Source: an uncultured Collinsella sp. (GTDB lineage Bacteria > Actinomycetota > Coriobacteriia > Coriobacteriales > Coriobacteriaceae). Taken from it: 40,460 bases of DNA. Shown here one piece after another: positions 24,010 to 32,287 of the stretch. Under the pieces are notes generated by a model. The model was not told the origin of the DNA. It searched no databases and saw nothing but the letters and a program-made list of their open reading frames with translations. The position numbers and the translations under genes were made by a program. Position 1 is the first letter of the stretch, and each line of letters opens with the position of its first letter. The stretch covers positions 1 to 40,460 of the forward strand of contig UQVD01000005.1 of NCBI GenBank assembly GCA_900544385.1, in the 5' to 3' direction.

Positions 24010-24116
24010 CGAAAGGGCGCCGACCTTCTGGTCGCGCGCTTGAAGTTGAACGTCAGATTGTCCAAATGCGGCCCGCGCAGCGTCGAGCCGTTACGGCGTT
24101 TGGTAAAACCGCGTAA
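24010..24116 (-). ncRNA. Structured 3' element, copy C (after DAHP synthase)
   Basis: On the minus strand it begins at the base after the aroF-type stop codon. It has a hairpin with a TACC loop, TCGACGCTGC (complement of 24077-24086), a 16-nt spacer, CAATCTGACGTTCAA (24046-24060) and GACCAGAAGGTC (24022-24033) at the tip of a hairpin. Order, strand, and even the 16-nt spacing match copy B after lacC. The closing long-range stem of copy B is not obvious here. Confidence 0.6.
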
Positions 24117-25148
24117 CTAAATACGCTCCGCGATCTCGTGGATGAGGTAGTCGGTCTTTTCCCAGCCCAGGCACGGATCGGTGATCGACTTGCCGAAGAC
24201 GCCGCCATCGACCGGCTGGTTGCCGTCCTCAAGGTAAGACTCGATCATAAAGCCCTTGACCAGCTTGGAGATGGACTCGTTGCGGCGGCAGCTGTCGAGC
24301 ACTTCCTTGCAAATGCGATACTGCTCCAGCGGACGCTTGCCCGAATTGTCGTGGTTGCAGTCGATGATCGCTGCGGGATTGGCATAGCCGGCGTGCTCGG
24401 TGTAGCGTTCGGCCAGGCGCTCCAGGTGCTCGTAGTGGTAATTGGGGTAGGTGCGCCCATCGAGACCGATGTAGCCACGCATAACGGCGTGCGCGAGCGG
24501 ATTGCCGTCGCACTCGACCTCCCAGTTGCGGAAGATGAAGCTCTGGTGCGCCTGCGCGGCGTAAATGGAGTTGAGCATAACGGTGGTAGAGCCAGCAGTG
24601 GGATTCTTCATGCCGACGGGTACCGAAATGCCGCTCGACACCAGGCGATGCTCCTGGTTCTCGACCGAGCGTGCGCCCACGGCAACATAGCTCAGCAAGT
24701 CGACGAGGTACTGGTAGTTGGAGGGATAGAGCATCTCGTCGGCGGTGAAGAAGCCCGTTTCCTCAATAACGCGCAGGTGCATATGGCGGATTGCCTTGAC
24801 GCCCTCGAGCAGGTCATCGGGAGCCTCGGGATTGGGGTTGTGCAGAAGACCCTTGTAACCGGTGCCCTTGGTGCGCGGCTTATTGGTGTAGACGCGCGGA
24901 ATGATGATGAGCTTGTCCTTGACCTCCTCGGCGGTCTTGGCCAGTCGGTTCATGTATTCGAGGACCGAATCCTCGCGGTCGGCAGAGCACGGGCCGATGA
25001 TGAGCACCTTGCGTGCGTCCTCGCCGGTAAAGACTTTGGCGACCTCGGCGTCAAATGCCTGCTTTTTGGCGGTAAGCTCGGCAGAAAGCGGCATTTCCTC
25101 GCGGATCTCCATGGGGATCGGCAACTTGCGTTTGAATTCCATGGCCAT
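24117..25148 (-). CDS. aroF: 3-deoxy-7-phosphoheptulonate (DAHP) synthase, type I
   Basis: First enzyme of the shikimate pathway, condensing phosphoenolpyruvate and erythrose-4-phosphate. 343 residues, the length of the AroF/AroG/AroH class. Landmarks: LIIGPCSADRED, IIPRVYTNKPRT, GARSVENQEHRLVSSG, VGMKNPTAGS, IDCNHDNSGK and IESYLEDGNQ. The specificity of aromatic feedback inhibition cannot be assigned, so the symbol is approximate. The ATG at 25148 follows GAGGAGG on the minus strand. A promoter-like pair lies 55-83 bp upstream. It appears monocistronic, with the structured 3' element directly after its stop. Confidence 0.93.
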   Translation of the reverse strand: MAMEFKRKLPIPMEIREEMPLSAELTAKKQAFDAEVAKVFTGEDARKVLIIGPCSADREDSVLEYMNRLAKTAEEVKDKLIIIPRVYTNKPRTKGTGYKGLLHNPNPEAPDDLLEGVKAIRHMHLRVIEETGFFTADEMLYPSNYQYLVDLLSYVAVGARSVENQEHRLVSSGISVPVGMKNPTAGSTTVMLNSIYAAQAHQSFIFRNWEVECDGNPLAHAVMRGYIGLDGRTYPNYHYEHLERLAERYTEHAGYANPAAIIDCNHDNSGKRPLEQYRICKEVLDSCRRNESISKLVKGFMIESYLEDGNQPVDGGVFGKSITDPCLGWEKTDYLIHEIAERI

Positions 25149-25202
25149 AGGGGCCTCCTCAATCTATAGAAAGAGCAATAAGCGTATTGTTGAGTGTTCG
25201 GC

Positions 25203-25231
25203 ATTATCCGCTGTCGCACGCTAAAGTGCAA
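25203..25231 (-). promoter_or_regulatory. Sigma-A-type promoter of the DAHP synthase gene
   Basis: On the minus strand, TTGCAC (25231-25226) and GATAAT (25208-25203) are separated by exactly 17 bp, a good match to the housekeeping consensus, and point at the synthase gene. Confidence 0.6.
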
Positions 25232-25338
25232 GCCCTTGTTACCCCGAAACCCGCAAAAGGGGACAGGTTTATTTTGGCAGGTTTTATCTGGGTAAACGTC
25301 GGAGGATGTCGGGAGGGAGTGGCGCCACGGGGCATCGT

Positions 25339-27327
25339 CTACGACATGCCGCGGCAGAAAGTATCAACGAATTCGTCGTAGGCGTCTGTCTGAAGGAGCC
25401 GCATGGTGTTCTCAACGTTACTAAAGACCTCGATGATAAGGTCGAGCACGTCTCGGAAAAGCCCCATATCGTCCTGTGTGATGCCGATCATGAGAGCAAA
25501 GCGAATGTCGTGCCGTCCCCAGGGGATGGGCGTGTCGCAATGCGCGACGGCGATAAACGAACGTTTCGGGTAGACCGAAATCGCGTGTGGCACGGCAAGG
25601 CAATCGGTGAATGCTGTGGAGGAAACTCCTTCGCGAAGATGGACGTCTGCAACATAGTCGGCATCGACATAGCCAGCGGCGATTGCGGCAGTACCGAGCT
25701 CGTCGATGCAGGCTGCGGCGTTCGTCGCGTTGACGTTGCGACAATAGAGCTCCGGCTTAATCAGATGACGCAGCAGCGTGCGCGCATAGTTGTGGCGATG
25801 CTTTTCTTGGATGCGGGCCAGCCGGTCGCGCACCTTGCGCAGGTTCTGCTTGGTGAGGATGGGTCCGATCAGAATCTTCTCACATCCGGCGGGGACGGTC
25901 ACATCGATGGTGGTAATGACGGCGTCGCATTCGGGCGGCTCGGAGAGATAACGGTCGCAGCTCATGATCGAGATAATCTGCGCTTCGTCTTTGAGTGCGA
26001 TCTCTAGGTCGTCGACGAGTTTATGCGCGAAGTCATGGTAGTCCTCGACGATTACCGTGCAGGTGAGAAGGTTGTTGGGTGCCGCGACACGCTCGAAATA
26101 CGCGCCGATGTGAAACGCAACGAACGCGATTTCATTTTCGCCGATTTCGACATTCATGACGGTCGAGAACCGGTGCGTTAAGTAGACGGCCATGTCGTAG
26201 ACGGGCGCGTATTCGCTCTTGATCTGTGAGGCGAGCGGGTTGGGATAGCTTACGTGGTAGACGGCGCGTTGGTAGGCGTTGAACATGTGAAGCACGAGTT
26301 GCAGTCGCATGGGTTCGTCGATGAAGTGTGGAATGTTGTAGCGGGCGCCCGTTTCGTCGAGGATCTCGAGCACGGTATCCACGAATGCTGGGTCGATGAT
26401 GCTTGCCAGCTTTTCGAAATCGAGCTCGCGGTATTCGACGCGTTCGATCGAAAGCGCCAACAGCAAGAGGATTTGCTGGAAGTCAGCGCGGGGAATCTCG
26501 CAACCGAACTCCTGCTCGAAATAGGACGCAATATGCTCCGCACAGCGAACGATTTGGTCGCGTTGGGAGAGCTGCGCTACGAGGCCGTCACCGTCGATGG
26601 GGCCATCGACTTCGCTGAGCTCGTTGTTCGAGGTGAGGCGGATGATGATTACCATGAGATGGACGAGCAGGTTGGAGAGCGCGTAGTCGTTGATGAAGAG
26701 TTCGGATCGCTGGCAGATTTCGACGAGGCTCGCAAGGATCTGCTGGACGTCGAAATTGGGGAACATACTCTCGAGCGTGCGCGTCGATGAGAAATATCCG
26801 TAAGAGTTATGGGTGGCGATGTGCCCGAGTAGTTTGCGCTTGTTGCGCTCGAGGCCAGTGAGGCTTACCTTGAAATCATGCGTCTCGACGAATAGATTGA
26901 ACCGGCCGGCGAGTTCGCGTACCTCGGGCATGACGGCGCTCGCAAGCGTGCTTTCGGATATGCAGAGCTCGGCGGCAAGATCGAAGACCGAGAGCGGTTC
27001 CCGAGCGTTGACCAGGTGCGATGCTACATAGTTGCAGCGGGCATCGATGCCGATGCCGCCCGTGGGTTCCCCGCCCCGCTCGGGTGCGGACTTAATGCTG
27101 GGGCACGCCGGTGAGGAAAGGGCCTCGTCAGCATGTGCTAGGCGGTAGCCTTCCTTAGACGATTCGATGATTGTGTCGCCCTGACCGTTGATCTCGGTCA
27201 CATAGTTGCGGATGGAACGCTCACTTGCGCCCAGCATGGTGGCGAGCATGGAGGCGGAGACCCATGAAGTGGCATGCTCCAGAATATCGACCATGCGGTT
27301 GATTCGGTTTTGCTTTGCGCTTGCCAC
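25339..27327 (-). CDS. PRD-domain PTS-controlled transcriptional activator (LicR-like)
   Basis: About 662 residues. Order: HTH (MVDILEHATSWVSASMLATMLGASERSIRNYV), a second winged helix, PRD1 (NLLVHLMVIIIRL), PRD2 (LVLHMFNAYQR and FVAFHIGAYFER), an EIIB-like region, and a C-terminal EIIA-like domain (CLAVPHAISV with its histidine). Unlike the regulator at 8665, all expected PRD histidine positions look occupied. The GTG at 27327 has GGGAG upstream and gives the best start; the frame stays open to 27378. It is divergent from a complete beta-glucoside PTS operon, with three regularly spaced palindromes between them, so it is most likely that operon's activator. Confidence 0.88.
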   Translation of the reverse strand: MASAKQNRINRMVDILEHATSWVSASMLATMLGASERSIRNYVTEINGQGDTIIESSKEGYRLAHADEALSSPACPSIKSAPERGGEPTGGIGIDARCNYVASHLVNAREPLSVFDLAAELCISESTLASAVMPEVRELAGRFNLFVETHDFKVSLTGLERNKRKLLGHIATHNSYGYFSSTRTLESMFPNFDVQQILASLVEICQRSELFINDYALSNLLVHLMVIIIRLTSNNELSEVDGPIDGDGLVAQLSQRDQIVRCAEHIASYFEQEFGCEIPRADFQQILLLLALSIERVEYRELDFEKLASIIDPAFVDTVLEILDETGARYNIPHFIDEPMRLQLVLHMFNAYQRAVYHVSYPNPLASQIKSEYAPVYDMAVYLTHRFSTVMNVEIGENEIAFVAFHIGAYFERVAAPNNLLTCTVIVEDYHDFAHKLVDDLEIALKDEAQIISIMSCDRYLSEPPECDAVITTIDVTVPAGCEKILIGPILTKQNLRKVRDRLARIQEKHRHNYARTLLRHLIKPELYCRNVNATNAAACIDELGTAAIAAGYVDADYVADVHLREGVSSTAFTDCLAVPHAISVYPKRSFIAVAHCDTPIPWGRHDIRFALMIGITQDDMGLFRDVLDLIIEVFSNVENTMRLLQTDAYDEFVDTFCRGMS

Positions 27328-27451
27328 GGCCGACTCCCAACGAGATAGAAGCGTGCGCCCGCCGAGGGCGCATCCCACGGGGCATGAAGCGCCCCGATGT
27401 TGTCATCATGCGCCATGGTATCGCAGAGGGTCGTGGGCGAAAAAGTCTCAA

Positions 27452-27564
27452 TTTGCCGCATGAACGGAAAGACTGCGGCATTGCCGCTATGGCGGAAAAC
27501 CTGACACTTTGCCGCCATGCGGCAAAAAGAGGGTTCGCGGCAGGGTAGGGGCAGGCCGTATAGT
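27452..27564 (+). promoter_or_regulatory. Three-site operator array and promoter of PTS operon 2
   Basis: Three 19-bp sites, at 27452-27470, 27480-27498 and 27508-27526, follow the pattern (A/T)TTGCCGC-N4/5-CGG(A/C)AAA. Their starts are exactly 28 bp apart. The last is a perfect TTTGCCG/CGGCAAA palindrome. A TATAGT -10 box lies at 27559-27564 with a poor -35, as expected for an activated promoter. The likely ligand is the adjacent PRD regulator. The surrounding 346-bp gap (27328-27673) holds no gene. Confidence 0.65.
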
Positions 27565-27673
27565 GCAGTCACGGTCAAGGGAAGCCGGGTCGACACGGTC
27601 TCCCCAAACGTACGAGGACCGAGGCGGCAACCGAGCCGCTGCGGACTCGTTTATTGGGAAAGGAGTACCCCTC

Positions 27674-28003
27674 ATGGCAGACGAGAACGGATGCGTCAGA
27701 ATTCTCCTCGCTTGCGGTATCGGCGCTTCGACGGGTTTCATGGCCGCCGGCATGCGCAAGGTGGCAAAGTCCAAGGGACTCAACTGCACCATTAAGGCAG
27801 TCAGCAAGTCCGAGATTATGGATTACGCCGACAAGATTGATGTCCTTCTGCTTGGTCCGCACTTCGCCTCCGAGGTGCCCGAGATCCAGGCGCAGGTGGC
27901 GTCTCATGGCGTGAAGGTCATGGCCATCGACCCGGATTACTATGCGGCACTCGACGGCGAGAGCATCCTCGAGGATGCTTACGACCTGCTTGACGAAGAC
28001 TAG
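27674..28003 (+). CDS. PTS lactose/cellobiose-family IIB component
   Basis: 109 residues. The phosphocysteine is Cys14 in LLACGIGASTGFMA; GPHFASEVPEI is the family's mid motif. It accepts phosphate from the IIA encoded two genes downstream and phosphorylates the sugar bound by IIC. The ATG at 27674 has AAAGGAG upstream; a longer open frame from 27509 crosses the operator array and promoter and is not credible. First gene of PTS operon 2, 11 bp before IIC. Confidence 0.91.
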   Translation: MADENGCVRILLACGIGASTGFMAAGMRKVAKSKGLNCTIKAVSKSEIMDYADKIDVLLLGPHFASEVPEIQAQVASHGVKVMAIDPDYYAALDGESILEDAYDLLDED

Positions 28004-28014
28004 GAGGGGACAAC

Positions 28015-29328
28015 ATGCTGCAAAAGTTCATGGAAGCGGTCCAGGCGTGGATCACCGAGCATGTCGTCCCCGTGATGAACAAGCTTACCTCAACTTATTG
28101 GTTCGGCGTCATCTCAGACGCGGTCCTCTACATCGTTCCCTTCTCTATGGTTTCGGCAATCCCGAGCCTTTGGAACATCATCCGTCGTTTTGTCCCGACG
28201 CTCCCCGATCTGTCGCCGCTCACGACGTTCAGCTTCGGTCTCGTTGGCCTGTTCATGGCGTTTATCATTCCGCACAACGTCGCGGTTAAGGAAGATCGCA
28301 AGGACCGTAGCATGATCGCCGGTTTCACCGGTATAGGCGCCTTCATGCTGTGTATGAACCCTACGATCACTGAAGACGGTTACGTTTTCCAGATGGCCAA
28401 GTTCGGCGCCGGCGGTATGTTCACCGCCATGGTTGTGGGCTTTGTCGTGGGCTTCATCTACAAGCGCATGGCTCGTATGACGTTCTTCTCGGAGGACAGC
28501 ATGGTCCCCGACTTCGTCAAGAACTGGTTCGATAACATCATCGCCGTCTTGCTGTCGCTCTTCGTTGCGTGGCTTTTCACCAACATGCTTCAGGTTGACG
28601 TCTTTGGCGCCGTTGCGATCATTCTGTCGCCCGTCACCGGCTTTGCCCAGACGCTCCCCGGTACTATTGCGATTCCGCTCGTCATGGACACCTTCTATTT
28701 CTTCGGCATCTCCGGCTGGGTCTTCTCGCCCATCCAGCAGTCCATCCAAAAGTCCGCCCTTGCCGAGAATATGGCTGCATATGCCGCCGGCCTTACCCCG
28801 ACGAACATCAACGCCTACGGCATTACTCGCTACATCATGATCGGCGGCGAGGGCGCCACGCTCCCGCTGGCTTTCTACATGCTTTTTGCCAAGTCTAAGA
28901 AGAACAAAACGCTCGGTCGCGCCACGATCGTCCCGTCTCTGTTCAACATCAACGAGCCGCTCGTGTTCTCTACGATCGTTGCCAACCCCTTCATGTTCAT
29001 CCCTATGGTGCTTCAAGCCATCATTCTGCCGGCCAACGCCTATCTGTGGATGAGCATGGGCTGGGCGAGCCTTCACGTTGAGAATTTCGACATGAACTTC
29101 CTGCCCAATGCTGTCTCGGCGTTCTTTATGTCCGGTGGCGACATTCGCAACGTTGCCCTGGTTTGCGTGAACCTGCTGATCGCCGCGATTCTCTGGTTCC
29201 CGTTCTTCAAGGCGGCCGACAACTATCAATGCAAGGTCGAGGAAGAGAAAGCAGCTGAAAAGGCAGCCAAGAAGGCGGCGAAGAAGGCCGCCAAAGAGGC
29301 TGCTGCCGTAGCCGCCGTCGCCGAGTAG
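28015..29328 (+). CDS. PTS lactose/cellobiose-family IIC permease
   Basis: 437 residues with about 10 membrane segments. Family markers are GEGATLPLAFYMLF, PSLFNINEPLVFSTIVANP (the NEP motif) and the amphipathic N-terminus. The last ~30 residues are a charged tail of repeated AAKKAAKEAA-type units, unlike the paralogue at 12490, and probably lie in the cytoplasm. Strong ribosome-binding site AGGAGGGG. It forms the membrane channel of the beta-glucoside PTS with the flanking IIB and IIA. Confidence 0.91.
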   Translation: MLQKFMEAVQAWITEHVVPVMNKLTSTYWFGVISDAVLYIVPFSMVSAIPSLWNIIRRFVPTLPDLSPLTTFSFGLVGLFMAFIIPHNVAVKEDRKDRSMIAGFTGIGAFMLCMNPTITEDGYVFQMAKFGAGGMFTAMVVGFVVGFIYKRMARMTFFSEDSMVPDFVKNWFDNIIAVLLSLFVAWLFTNMLQVDVFGAVAIILSPVTGFAQTLPGTIAIPLVMDTFYFFGISGWVFSPIQQSIQKSALAENMAAYAAGLTPTNINAYGITRYIMIGGEGATLPLAFYMLFAKSKKNKTLGRATIVPSLFNINEPLVFSTIVANPFMFIPMVLQAIILPANAYLWMSMGWASLHVENFDMNFLPNAVSAFFMSGGDIRNVALVCVNLLIAAILWFPFFKAADNYQCKVEEEKAAEKAAKKAAKKAAKEAAAVAAVAE

Positions 29329-29335
29329 GCGAGAC

Positions 29336-29381
29336 ACCGGGGCCCATTGCCCTGGATTACGTAATCATTCGATGCCCCGGT
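29336..29381 (+). promoter_or_regulatory. IIC-IIA intergenic hairpin
   Basis: ACCGGGGC (29336-29343) pairs with GCCCCGGT (29374-29381) in the 90-bp gap between IIC and IIA. No T-run follows, so it may mark RNA processing or partial attenuation inside the operon. Confidence 0.35.
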
Positions 29382-29418
29382 TGTGGAAACGACCGGGGCC
29401 ACAGGAAAGGAGACCGCG

Positions 29419-29748
29419 ATGGCCGAGGAAGAGCCCATTAACATTCCCGCCGTTGCGATGAGCGTCATCATCAACGCCGGCGACGGCCGTGCCTGTATCG
29501 ATAAGGCGATGGATGCCCTGGCAGAGTTCGATTTCGACGCGGCAGAGGCCCACCTGGCGGAGGCCGACGAGAAGATCCTCGAGGCCCATAAGTCCCAGAC
29601 CGAGATGATCCAGCGTCAGGCCGGAGGCGAGGAGGTCGAGTACTCGTTGCTCTTTGTCCACGCCCAAGACACGCTCATGACCATCAGTGCCGAGCTGCAC
29701 ATGGCCAAGAAAATGATGCCCGTCGTGCGTGCACTCGCCGCGAAGTAG
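29419..29748 (+). CDS. PTS lactose/cellobiose-family IIA component
   Basis: 109 residues, helical. SLLFVHAQDTLM places the phosphohistidine at His81 and the metal-binding Asp at 84. It transfers phosphate from HPr to the IIB at 27674. The ATG at 29419 follows GGAAAGGAG; the upstream in-frame ATG at 29383 would run through an intergenic hairpin. It precedes the GH1 gene by 82 bp. Confidence 0.91.
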   Translation: MAEEEPINIPAVAMSVIINAGDGRACIDKAMDALAEFDFDAAEAHLAEADEKILEAHKSQTEMIQRQAGGEEVEYSLLFVHAQDTLMTISAELHMAKKMMPVVRALAAK

Positions 29749-29830
29749 CGCCGTGAAAGCCGCGCGCGTTTCTAAATTCAAAACGACTCGTTACCTATTG
29801 ATTCCGACCATTGAGAGATGAGGACATAGC

Positions 29831-31369
29831 ATGATTGATCTTTCTACTTATGACTTTGGCGATGCCTTCCCGGAGGGCTTCCTCTGGGGCGGCGCCACGG
29901 CGGCCAACCAGGTCGAAGGCGCCTGGAACGAGGGCGGACGCGGACCGGCCGTCTCGGACTACGTCATCCTGCTCGACCGCGAGACGTGTGCCCGCGAAGG
30001 CATTGTCGAGGGCGGACCGCTCAACTCCGTGACGCGTCAGTCCCTTGCCGCTCGCAAGGCAAACGAGATGGCCTACGACTTTCCCAAGCGTCGCGGCATT
30101 GATTTCTACCACACCTACAAGGAGGACATTGCGCTCCTCGGCGAGATGGGCTTCGGCGTCTTCCGTATGAGCATCTCCTGGAGCCGTATTTTCCCAAACG
30201 GTGACGACGCGCTGCCTAACGAGGAGGGTCTGGCCTTCTACGATAAGGTGTTCGACGAGTGCCACAAGCACGGCATTGAGCCCATGGTTACCCTCAACCA
30301 TTTCGATATGCCGCTCCACTTGGCAGAGGAGTATAACGGTTTCGCGAGCCGTCACGTTGTCGACGCTTTCGAGCATTACGCGGAGACGCTCTTCCGCCGC
30401 TACAAGGGTAAAGTCAAGTACTGGATGACCTTCAACGAGATTAACCACGTGTATGCCAACCCCTGCACCTGCTGCGGCGTGATCTGGGATGAGAAGGAAG
30501 ACGGCTCCAACCCCTATGCTGGGCGCTGGCCCGAGAAGTTCCAGGTCGCGCACAACCAGCTTGTCGCGTCCGCCAAGGCTGTCATCAAGCTGCGTGAGAT
30601 CGACCCCGAGGCACATATTGGCAACATGCTCTGCCGTCTTGAGAACTACGCCGAGACTTCCAAGCCCGAGGATCAGCTCCAGGTGCTGTTTGAGGACCAC
30701 TTCAACTGGTTCTTCACCGATATCCAGGCCAAGGGCGAGTACCCCTACTACGTAAAGCGCTTCTTCCGCGACTACGGTGTCGACATCAAGATGGAGGACG
30801 GCGATCTCGAGACCCTCAAGGCCGGCGTGGTGGACTACATCTCCATCAGCTACTACATGACCTACATCATGCGCTATAAGGGCAAGATTTCCCCCGAGCC
30901 GAGCGGTAAGCTGCTTACCGAGATCAAGAACCAGTACCTCGAGATGACCGAGTGGGGCTGGCCGATCGACCCCGTGGGCTTCCGCATCACGCTCAACCAC
31001 ATCTACGATCGCTACCACCTGCCGATCTTTATTGCCGAGAACGGTAACGGCATGACCGAGAACCGCGACGAGAACGGTTATTGCGACGACGACGCGCATA
31101 TCGAGTACATGAAAGAGCATGTCGAGCAAATGCACCAGGCGATTCTCGACGGTGTCGACGTCTTTGGTTATGCCTGGTGGGGCCCCATCGACCTGATCAG
31201 CTCCGGCACCTCCGAGATGACTAAACGCTATGGCCAGATTTCGGTCGATCAGGACGACCATGGCGACGGCACCGGCAAGCGTGGCAAGAAGAAGAGCTTC
31301 TTCTACTACAAGAAGCTCATCGCCAGTAACGGCGCCGACACCGCGAGTGACAACATCGTGGTCGAGTAG
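29831..31369 (+). CDS. 6-phospho-beta-glucosidase, GH1 (BglA-like)
   Basis: 512 residues, somewhat longer than the GH1 enzyme at 11096. The acid/base Glu203 is in MTFNEINHV and the nucleophile Glu403 in FIAENGNG. The phospho-specific Ser/Lys/Tyr pattern is seen in SGTSEMTKRYGQISVD, like BglA/AscB-type enzymes. It would cleave 6-phospho-beta-glucosides such as phospho-cellobiose or phospho-salicin brought in by this operon's PTS. It has a C-terminal extension after the usual KKSFFYYKKLI ending. The two GH1 enzymes of the window are only distantly related, so their substrates may differ. Confidence 0.92.
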   Translation: MIDLSTYDFGDAFPEGFLWGGATAANQVEGAWNEGGRGPAVSDYVILLDRETCAREGIVEGGPLNSVTRQSLAARKANEMAYDFPKRRGIDFYHTYKEDIALLGEMGFGVFRMSISWSRIFPNGDDALPNEEGLAFYDKVFDECHKHGIEPMVTLNHFDMPLHLAEEYNGFASRHVVDAFEHYAETLFRRYKGKVKYWMTFNEINHVYANPCTCCGVIWDEKEDGSNPYAGRWPEKFQVAHNQLVASAKAVIKLREIDPEAHIGNMLCRLENYAETSKPEDQLQVLFEDHFNWFFTDIQAKGEYPYYVKRFFRDYGVDIKMEDGDLETLKAGVVDYISISYYMTYIMRYKGKISPEPSGKLLTEIKNQYLEMTEWGWPIDPVGFRITLNHIYDRYHLPIFIAENGNGMTENRDENGYCDDDAHIEYMKEHVEQMHQAILDGVDVFGYAWWGPIDLISSGTSEMTKRYGQISVDQDDHGDGTGKRGKKKSFFYYKKLIASNGADTASDNIVVE

Positions 31370-31447
31370 CTCGGCCCCTTCGCCGGGATGCCTGTAGGGC
31401 GGGTGTCCCGGCGGCTTTTGGAAACCTTGATCGAAAGAAGGACTCGG

Positions 31448-31720
31448 ATGTATTCAAAGACCACGACCGTTGTAAACGCAAGCGGCATCCATGCCCGCCC
31501 TGCCTCATTGTTTGTTCAGAAGGCATCCGGGTTTGGAAGCAAGGTGACCGTGCGCAACGTTACCAAGGGCAGCGACCCCAAGGATGCTAAGTCGATTCTC
31601 ATGGTTATGGGTTTGGGGATGGCGTGCGGATGCGATGTCGAGATTGCGGCCGATGGTGCCGACGAGCAGGCCGCCGTCGATGCGCTGGTTGAGCTGATCG
31701 AGAGCGGTTGCGGCGAGTAA
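31448..31720 (+). CDS. HPr-like phosphocarrier protein
   Basis: 90 residues. The active-site histidine is His15 in NASGIHARPAS, the canonical position. KDAKSILMVM holds a serine at the place of the HPr kinase target (Ser46 in most HPr proteins, Ser49 here). HPr normally hands phosphate from enzyme I to all sugar IIA proteins and is encoded with enzyme I. Here it is the sixth function of a sugar-specific operon, with no enzyme I in the window. GAAAGAAGGA precedes the ATG at 31448. It may be a dedicated carrier or the genome's general HPr; this cannot be told from here. Confidence 0.9.
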   Translation: MYSKTTTVVNASGIHARPASLFVQKASGFGSKVTVRNVTKGSDPKDAKSILMVMGLGMACGCDVEIAADGADEQAAVDALVELIESGCGE

Positions 31721-31751
31721 CCGCAAGGCTTTGATGAGAGGGGAGAGGGCG

Positions 31752-32201
31752 ATGGCTCGAGGGTTTCGTGGGGTGACGACAATCGTTCGCCGGCAGGAGG
31801 CTCGCCGGTCCATGTTGGCGCTTGCAGGCGTGGCCTGCGCGTATGCGGGGATGCTTGTACTTATGGAGGCGACGACAGGTGCGGTCGCGCCGCCGCTCGT
31901 GCCCGTAGTGTCATCAATCTCGCTTTTCGTTTCAATCGCCGGTATCGCATTGGTGATTGCATTTGAGGTCCGCGCGTATCGTGCACTCACGGAAGCGTGT
32001 GACGCTGAGCCCCAAATGGGTGACAAGATGCTGCTCGGTGCCGCACTTTGGTTTTTGGGCGGTCTGCCCCAGGCATTCGTGACGCTACTGCGCACCGTAG
32101 CGATTACTGGCACGCTCGATATCAAACAGACGCTCATCCAGATCGGCGTGACGCTGACCCTGGCACTCCTTGCCTGGCCACGTTATCGCGATTGCTTCTA
32201 G
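31752..32201 (+). CDS. Small integral membrane protein of unknown function
   Basis: 149 residues, not recognised as a known family. A short basic N-terminus (ARGFRGVTTIVRRQEARR) is followed by about four hydrophobic segments: roughly residues 22-40, 47-70, 96-115 and 124-142. The ATG at 31752 has GGGAGAGGG directly upstream. It begins 31 bp after the HPr gene and ends just before a strong bidirectional terminator, so it is the last gene of PTS operon 2. Its role in sugar uptake is unknown. Confidence 0.7.
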   Translation: MARGFRGVTTIVRRQEARRSMLALAGVACAYAGMLVLMEATTGAVAPPLVPVVSSISLFVSIAGIALVIAFEVRAYRALTEACDAEPQMGDKMLLGAALWFLGGLPQAFVTLLRTVAITGTLDIKQTLIQIGVTLTLALLAWPRYRDCF

Positions 32202-32228
32202 GTTGTTTTAAAGCGCGCAATGGCAAAA

Positions 32229-32269
32229 GATGGCCCGCTGATTCTGCGTAATCAGCGGGCCATCTTTTT
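32229..32269. terminator. Bidirectional terminator
   Basis: A perfect 15-bp stem (32229-32243 with 32250-32264) with a 6-nt loop, TTTTT after it on the plus strand and AAAA before it. It can end both PTS operon 2 and the convergent ABC exporter operon. Confidence 0.9.
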
Positions 32270-32287
32270 GTAGTTATGATATTGGGC

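Noticed and set aside
23773..24120. 115-codon plus-strand frame
   Set aside because: It runs across the MITE-like element, the palindrome, direct repeats and the antisense of structured element C; no ribosome-binding site or family.
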